NCBI RefSeq assembly: GCF_040954835.1
Contig: NC_090700.1
Span: forward strand, 20,749,501 to 20,813,500
DNA from: Lepisosteus oculatus
Lineage: Eukaryota; Chordata; Actinopteri; Semionotiformes; Lepisosteidae
Direction of reading: 5' to 3'
DNA length: 64,000 bases
In this document: positions 58,001-64,000 of the stretch, piece after piece
How positions within the stretch are numbered: the stretch's first letter is position 1
Layout of the letters: each line of letters opens with the position of its first letter
Translations under genes and position numbers: made by a program
The notes under the pieces: generated by a model
The model's input: only the letters and a program-made list of their open reading frames with translations
The model's database searches: none
What the model was told of the DNA's origin: nothing

Positions 58001-61000
58001 GCACAAAATAGTTGCTAAGAAAAATAAAAGTAAAGAGTTAAGAGTCACACATAAAATTAGTTCTTTTTTGTTTTTCCATCAATAGGAATATAGTAATTCT
58101 TTCCCCATTTGCTAAATGCCATCATGCACTAGGTCATGCAGGACATGAGCTAACCCTTTTTTATAGTGTCTGTGGGAGGAAGCCACAATGATTTGAAAAA
58201 CAAACTTCACTGTACTTTTCTTTTTGCATCACTGCAACAGATTTTAAGATTCTCTCTTGCAAAATGTCCTTTCCAAGTAAACTCATGCCTGCCTTAGATT
58301 TACAATTCAATCTGCTGAAAGTAGCTTGATATCACGACCAACGTATTATGACCTACTGTATTATCATAAACACAGAGTAAAAACAATCCTACAAAAGAGA
58401 GAACAGTGGGGTTTCACCTTCAACAACATATTTGTACATTTGTACAATCCATTCTTTCATTTTCTAACTACTTGTTCCAATTCAGGGTCACAGGGAAGCC
58501 ATTGTCTATCCTGGCAAGCATGGAGTGCAAAGCAGGATATACCCTGGAAGGCACAAACAGACATACAAAGCAGACACAGACTTGCACACATGTACACCTA
58601 ATTAGACAATGAACCTACCAGTATGTTTTCGGATTGTGGGAGGAAAATGGAACATCCTGAGAAAACCCACTCAAACATGAACTTACAGTACAAACTCCAC
58701 ACAGACATTACCCAGATCTGGAATTGAAACCTTAGCCCGAGAGCTGTGAGATATGCCAACCATTGCACCATCGCGCCATCCTATTTATACATAAAATAAA
58801 TACAAAAGACATCTAAATACAGTAAAAAAAACAAAGGAGAAAAAAGGAGGTAGGCATACATTAACAGTATTATCCTCTGTGTGTTCATCAACCCAAAAGA
58901 CATTTTCTGAATCTGCAGTGTAACACAAAAGCTGAAGGTACACTGAAGTGCCAAATAAAAAAAAACAGCAGTGTTGTGGAAATATGGAACAAATGTGGAG
59001 GCCAATACCTTGACTTCTTTCATGAAACTGCTGTGCTAATTATCTACCATCAACCAAAAGTACTACTGTACATGTGCTGAATACAATGTCAATATCAAAT
59101 CATATATCTACAATATTTTCAAGCAAGACAAATCCAATCTATTATTCTTTCCATTATGTTTTTGTTTACCTTTTGCTTTTTCAGTGAATCTTAAGACTAT
59201 GTTGTTTCTAACCTTCAGCTCTAGGATTCAGACTTCCTTTGGGTCATATCGATTTCTATGCCAACGGAGGAGCAGACCAGCCTGGCTGCCCCAAAACCAT
59301 TTTTTCTGGTGAGCTTTTTTTCGAGAACTGGTTATTGTACTTCATTCCCGTAAAGACAAGTGTGTGATTTGGGGATTCTGAACTTGTGGCCTTTCCTGTT
59401 ACAGCTTGTAAAGGAGCAATTTCACATTCATAAGACCTTGCAAAATTCCCAACAGAATAAAAGAATCCCGTCTGAATTGACGATAATTTATCCATTTAAA
59501 AATAAGTCTATTTAAACAAAAATTGATCCTTTGAAAAAACAAAAAAAAAATAATTATCTATCAATTATATTAAGATCATACATTCAAGGAAACTAAAGGC
59601 TGCTCTGATATAACAATTTAAAGATAATGTTTAAAGTGACTCCAAAATGTTAGAAGCTTTGTGATAATATTCCTCAATATCAAGTGACCAGTCATGCAAG
59701 TCTTACTTTGTTTTGACAGAAGCATGCTTCCATTGTAGGACTCATTGTATGTGATCCTCAGGAAATACGTGGCTATAGAATCAGGTGGAATTCAGCACAC
59801 CATGTCAGCAGAGCACTACAAAATATTTGAGATAGAATATGGTTGACCGGCCAGGTTATTTAGAACAACGAAGTTTGCAATTTTGTTTGTCTCTTAAATT
59901 TAATGAATTTCCTTGGTAGCTCTGTAAATCTTCTTTTATTCTTCTACTTATAAGGCACTTCAGAACCCACACACAAACTGTAAGCAATCCTACTACGTTT
60001 TTGTCAGTTCAGATTGCCAGTCAAGCCACAACATGTTAGTTCCTAATGTAGTATTGGATTGTTCACCCACAGGTAGGGAATATTTAATAAAACTAATATT
60101 CAAATGTTCTACTTTTTTATGTTTCAGGTAAAAAATACTTTGTGTGTGACCATCAGAGATCAGTCTTCCTATTTATGAGCTCACTAAATAAGACATGTGG
60201 CATAACTGCTTACCCCTGTTCATCATATTCGGATTTTCTTGACGGAAAATGTTTGGATTGTAAGGATTTTCATCCTGCACCCTGTCCACTCTTTGGTAAG
60301 ATGTATTCTTTAACTGAATACCTCCTAATAAACACATTTTTTTTCACAGTATTGTATACAGTAGTGGTAGAGGTACAATATATACACACCACAAACATAC
60401 TTACAATTATTCTTCTGTTTCCACAGCAAGTACCTGTGTGCACTACTGCTAAAATAACTAGATTCACATTAGATACACACCATGTGCAGCTGCTTATACC
60501 TCAGCTCAAAAATGCCTTGCTCTTTAGTTAAACTAACCTAACTAAAGTTACTCCTTAATTAAAGTTTTACTAAGAGCAAAGCAATTCCCTTCAAATGACG
60601 CCAATCTTTACAAATATTTCTGGAGATTTGAAGGAAACACATTGGCTTTCTTGACAGTCCTTCCCAGGTATCAATAAGCTTTCACAAATTTTGATTCATT
60701 TCTTCATGAAGACAAAATCCCATTCCCTTTAACTAGTTACTAAGAAATGCTTGCACTCTTGGTGACATCGTAGAGGTCTGTACATGTTTCAGGATCTTGA
60801 GGGAAACTTACTTGCCCAGGGTCTCCTATTTTACTTAGTCCTTCGTGGCTACTGTATAAAGTTCCATGGGATGCTACTTTACCATCCCATTCAGTAACTG
60901 GTCTAATTTTTTCAAAAGACACCATGAAGGTTCTGCTCTCTTGTCATATACCTGTAAGTTGTTTTCTACCATCTAGGACCACGAAGTTACAGATATTGTG

Positions 61001-63743
61001 TAGGGAAATAAAACAAACTTGTTGAATATGCTCCTGTTCCTCTGAAAACCTGGTGAACCAGTTAATTCATTTTAAATCTACACATGAGAACACAATACCA
61101 ATGGTTCCAAAAGAAAACAACTCTAAACCTCTAAGTCACACATGCAGTCAGGTGGTGACTGGTACCAACACACATTGTGGGAGAGTACAGTACTGTGATT
61201 TTGGGCATGACCATGCTGCTGACTCCATAACTACTCCTTCTCAGTGATAATTCCCAAGATCAGAATGATGACTTTTGTTCACAGGTCTAGTCCTGTGATG
61301 AATCCACTTGATGAAGATGGGTAAACATTGAGGCAGCCTTCAATTTCTCATAGTTGCATTGATTTGTAGAAACCAGTTCTTAGGGAAGGATGGGTGGTTA
61401 ACTTATGTTTTGCTTGTGCAAAGTTGCAAAAGTATGGTCCGATATTTTGTTCCTTTTGACATTATTGAATTACCATTTCCCCCTTTTTTTTGTTTAAGGT
61501 CCCATTTACATATACAGTATTCTGTGTTTTCATATTAATAAAATAGATTTAAATTTGTATTTTAAACTGTAATTTAACAGTGATATTTGGGTAATTAATG
61601 AGCAAATTCTCTTTCAATATCTCTCACTCCTTGAATTGGAAACTGCAAAGTATACAAGTTATAAGCAGGTTAATATTAGAATAATGATTATTCCTAAAAT
61701 GTCTAGCAATTTTTCACTCTATAATGTTTATTCCAAGTCTTTTATTTTCAGTGTTTAAAACACATATCATTAAATTGTTTAACCATGTCTTCTATTTTTA
61801 AGAACAGTATAGATACTAAAAAGAGATAGATGGACATGGTGGTTAGCTCCTATCCCTGGGTTCAATTGTAGGCTAGGGCACCTTCTGTGTGGAGTCTGCA
61901 TGTCCCACCCGGATATAGTCCCGCCTTTTACCCTCTGGCTAGGACTCTGATTCACTTGGACCAACCAATGATGAAGCTCTTACTAAAAATTGATGGATCA
62001 GGATACTAAGAGAATAAATGTCTGTAGTTATTTTAAACCTGGTAATGAAGACAGCTACACCAATTATAATAGGGCATTGTTATATTACAACACTGCTACT
62101 TTGTTTTGTTTTATATTTCTGCATTAAATGATAGGCTCGTAGCATGCATCAGTTCTAGAATGCTGAAGGTAGGTGTGTAAACATATTCATATACTTGTGG
62201 TTTGTTCCTTTTTCAGGCTATTATGTAAATAAGTGGAAAGATGTTCTTTTAAAACTTGGCCAAACAAAAACATATTTTTCTACAACGGCAAAAGATCCAT
62301 TTTGTAGTAAGTTAAATCATTTTGACTATTTTTGCATTGATTTGTTCAACTTCCCTTCCCTGTAGTATGTTCCCAGCCCAGCTCCTGTAGGATTGCTATC
62401 TTTGCTGGTTTTCATTCCAGATGATGTCTTAATCACCAGTGCTGATAGATGTCTTTAATTGATCTTCTCACTTGTTTAGACTTTATGTCTAAAAAAGTTC
62501 CTACTTCATGTGGATATTTTCCAACAATTCCACATATGAAGTTTTATATATTATATGATATATTATATATCATAAGCCGTCTCTTCTGAAGTTTTTAAAT
62601 AAACGTTTACACCCTAATTTCTGACTGAACTGCTAATACTGCTAAAATGGCAGAACGAACTTTCAAGGCATTTTGCTCCAGTGCGAAATTTGCAATCAGT
62701 TCCCTTTACTAAATTAATGTTACCTAATATCCCTTACTGTATGTCTTATATTATAAATATATACAGTGTTTGATGTGAAAATATGATAGATTTGCATTTG
62801 TTTTTAACAGTCATTTACAGTATTCTCCACCAGATTTGTACTTTTACAGAATCTTTCAGCAGATTTAAAAAAATCTACTTTGAGGGAAATTCCCTTGTAA
62901 TGTCTCTCTAGGTGTTCATGTTGCATCATACTGTATATCTTACAATTGACTGAAAATTATGTTTTCTATTTCAAGAGCATAATTACCTTGTGGATATTGT
63001 TACATGGAACCAAAACACACGGTGGGGATTCGTCACAATAAAATTATTCAGCGGCAGAAATGTCACAGAGGCCAAAATAGACCAGTAAGTTCCAGTAATA
63101 TACTGCAGTTGAGTATCAGGTTAACATGTGAAGCCATTTTTGGTGGCCCTATTTTCACCCATCCATGTTGAACTGAGGATCTCAGATGACTATTTCTTGA
63201 ATGAAGCCTGGGTGTCAGCATATACAGTACAAAATGATTGATTTATCCAGACTCTAAAAAACTTTTGTTTAAAAAAAAGTGTCCCCTTTTCACAGTTTTA
63301 ACACAATTTCTTGTAGTTTTCACTTATCTTAATAATAAATAAAAGATTTAAGATGAATACACATTTATTTAAATTCGGTATATTTTAATATATACTGTTG
63401 AGAGGAACTAAGAGCTAACCAAGTGATTTTATGCAATCTTTACAGTACATCTTAATCTTTAATAAACTTAAAATGTTATTTCAATAAATATTTTTTATTA
63501 AACTTTCTAATGAAAACAGGGGGGGCAGTTTGTTTTGATCATGTGGAAATATTTTTATTTGTCTTTCAGTAAAGCAGCAAAGTTTGAGCAGTACACAGAG
63601 ACACGCCTGCTAGCACAGTTTGATGAAGACTTCGAGAATATTCAAAAGATCTCTTTGAAGTTCTCCACTGGAAACATGATTGGACCAAGATACAAGCTAA
63701 GAGTCATCAGGTTCAAACTCAGACCTTTGGAAAAGAGTAACCG
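49029..63743 (+). CDS. liph: Lipase member H (PA-selective phospholipase A1), truncated by window edge
   Basis: Nine coding exons (49029-49080, 53090-53466, 55676-55784, 57300-57401, 59219-59308, 60128-60295, 62217-62306, 62976-63084, 63570-63743) join in phase to 423 codons plus two bases. Human LIPH has 451 residues, so about 25-30 are beyond the right edge. The enzyme cleaves the sn-1 chain of phosphatidic acid at the cell surface to give 2-acyl lysophosphatidic acid. Residues 1-17 are a hydrophobic signal peptide. [15 protein letters not shown] is the oxyanion-loop block, GVSLG holds Ser158, GLDPAGPLF holds Asp182 and CDHQRS holds His252. The lid between Cys237 and Cys250 is only 12 residues, as in the PA-PLA1 subgroup and unlike triglyceride lipases. 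The PLAT-like C-terminus carries [18 protein letters not shown] is the close alternative. Confidence 0.92.
50634..50862 (+). mobile_element. tRNA-derived SINE (ATGG-tail), internally deleted
   Basis: GTGGTACAGTGGTTAGCATT, GGATCTTGGGTACTATCTG, TCCAAAGACATACTGGTAG, TGTGATGGACAGGCCAGGG, ending GAACATGGATGGATG. TGATAGTTACCCCCTATTGA is locally repeated. Confidence 0.7.
51246..51610 (-). mobile_element. CR1-like LINE C-terminal remnant
   Basis: The minus strand reads [17 protein letters not shown] then HEPEDTNRN, the same C-terminal block as at 32.4 kb in the opposite orientation. It is decayed. Confidence 0.4.
53090..53466 (+). CDS. liph: liph exon 2
   Basis: Acceptor CCATTTGTAG, donor AAG/GTAAGG, residues 18-143. 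It encodes [30 protein letters not shown] and [14 protein letters not shown], the N-terminal half of the alpha/beta hydrolase fold. Confidence 0.95.
53823..54141 (+). mobile_element. tRNA-derived SINE, best full-length copy
   Basis: GGCAGCACTGTGGTGCAGTG starts the head. TTTGTATGTTCTTCCAATG, TTTCCTCCCATAGTCC and CTGGCATCCTGTCCAGGG follow, then GAAGCGGTTCG and the ATGGATGGATAGAT tail. It lies in liph intron 2. Confidence 0.85.
54142..55675. other. liph intron 2 remainder
   Basis: No recognised element; several TACAGTA/TACTGTA clusters (54401, 55020). Confidence 0.5.
55676..55784 (+). CDS. liph: liph exon 3 (catalytic Ser)
   Basis: Acceptor GTTGATTTAG, donor ACTG/GTAAGA. It encodes [17 protein letters not shown] with the nucleophile Ser158 in GxSxG. 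Confidence 0.95.
56370..57090 (+). repeat. LTR-like repeat, partner of 41.8-42.5 kb
   Basis: Starts with GGTAGAGAGAGAGAGAAG, includes CAGTATATAGTGTAACTTG, and ends TTGTTAATAAACATTTG then TTTAGCCTAGTTTGCCC. It lies in liph intron 3. Confidence 0.4.
57300..57401 (+). CDS. liph: liph exon 4 (catalytic Asp)
   Basis: Acceptor TCCTTCCTCAG, donor GATG/GTATGG. It encodes [18 protein letters not shown] and [11 protein letters not shown], with Asp182. Confidence 0.94.
57402..59218. other. liph intron 4
   Basis: Contains one minus-strand SINE (58.46-58.78 kb); the rest is unremarkable. Confidence 0.5.
58461..58780 (-). mobile_element. tRNA-derived SINE, minus strand
   Basis: ACTTGTTCCAATTCAGGGTC, GTGCAAAGCAGGATATACCC, GATTGTGGGAGGAAAATGG, TACAAACTCCACACAGAC, and the reversed head AACCATTGCACCATCGCGCC. 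Confidence 0.75.
59219..59308 (+). CDS. liph: liph exon 5
   Basis: Acceptor TAACCTTCAG, donor TCTG/GTGAGC. It encodes [19 protein letters not shown] and the first lid Cys. Confidence 0.94.
60128..60295 (+). CDS. liph: liph exon 6 (catalytic His)
   Basis: Acceptor TTATGTTTCAG, donor TTTG/GTAAGA. It encodes [18 protein letters not shown] with His252, and a Cys-rich stretch ([20 protein letters not shown]). Confidence 0.94.
60296..62216. other. liph intron 6
   Basis: Nothing recognised apart from a very decayed SINE-like stretch at about 61833-61990 (GGTGGTTAGCTCC, GGGTTCAATTGTAGG). Confidence 0.4.
62217..62306 (+). CDS. liph: liph exon 7
   Basis: Acceptor CCTTTTTCAG, donor TGTA/GTAAGT. It encodes [20 protein letters not shown] and TTAKDPFC, with only the 30-residue linker to the PLAT domain inside. 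Confidence 0.9.
62976..63084 (+). CDS. liph: liph exon 8 (PLAT domain start)
   Basis: Acceptor TTTCTATTTCAAG, chosen over the next AG because it alone gives [11 protein letters not shown] in phase. Donor ACCA/GTAAGT. Confidence 0.88.
63570..63743 (+). CDS. liph: liph exon 9
   Basis: Acceptor TTGTCTTTCAG, donor CCG/GTAATT just before an in-frame TAA (63745), phase 2 at its end. It encodes [19 protein letters not shown] and [19 protein letters not shown]. The last exon is outside the window. Confidence 0.9.
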
Positions 63744-64000
63744 GTAATTAATTATTGATTATAATTGTCATGTTCATAGTGATACACATTCTTATAATGG
63801 GATGGCAAAACGGACTTCTGAATTCAGTAACTGGTTAGAATCAGCTGCTTTTGTTTAACCACCACACTCATGACTGTTGCCATAAAATATAACTTTTTTA
63901 GAGGCTCTTCAGCTCCTAATATTTCTCTGATTGGTTCTACAGTATGTCCCTTTATACAGTAGCTGAGGAGTTTTGCTCGTATATTTAATTTTGTACAAGT

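Noticed and set aside
1-64000. CRISPR arrays, operons, prophage or other prokaryotic systems
   Set aside because: The sequence is vertebrate nuclear DNA; the repeats are retroelements and foldbacks, not spacer arrays.

Overview
The window is animal nuclear DNA, most likely from a ray-finned fish. It is AT-rich and intron-rich with GT-AG splicing. It carries vertebrate protein families (stomatin, lipase H, MROH HEAT-repeat proteins) among fish-type retroelements: L2, Tx1-like L1 and CR1-like LINEs, a 5S-rRNA-headed SINE and tRNA-headed SINEs with ATGG tails. The species cannot be fixed from sequence alone. The repeat mix and the lack of compaction would fit a holostean or similar non-teleost fish, but that is inference.

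Region 1 (1-18.5 kb, mostly minus strand) is a patchwork of MROH (maestro HEAT-like repeat) copies. Copy B (6588-16344) has 15 exons that I could chain; most junctions agree in phase, and the chain is colinear with the C-terminal half of vertebrate MROH1. Copy A (1-899, running off the left edge) duplicates part of copy B and carries a frameshift and a stop. Short pieces of a third copy lie at 17.9-18.1 kb. Two Tx1-like LINE fragments, an LTR-like element and a decayed piggyBac sit among or inside these copies.

Region 2 (18.6-21 kb) is a nest of repeats. It holds a long foldback element, an LTR remnant, and a 5S-SINE split by a 5'-truncated L2 LINE with a 407-codon open frame. The SINE and the L2 share a similar 3' tail.

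Region 3 (21.2-36.7 kb, plus strand) is a complete stomatin gene. It has a GC-rich promoter at about 21.2-21.5 kb, seven coding exons giving 295 residues, and a poly(A) signal at 36715. Region 4 (36.8-49 kb) is repeat-bearing intergenic sequence. It includes a possible distant 5' exon of the next gene near 37.2 kb.

Region 5 (49.0 kb to the right edge, plus strand) is a lipase H gene (phosphatidic-acid-selective phospholipase A1 group). Nine coding exons cover about 424 residues with the full Ser-Asp-His triad; the last exon lies beyond the window. The genes have unrelated jobs: stomatin is a membrane scaffold and ion-channel modulator, LIPH is a secreted or surface phospholipase making lysophosphatidic acid, and MROH function is poorly known. 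No operon-like logic applies. A separate genome-scale signal is a strong excess of the heptamer TACTGTA/TACAGTA throughout the window.
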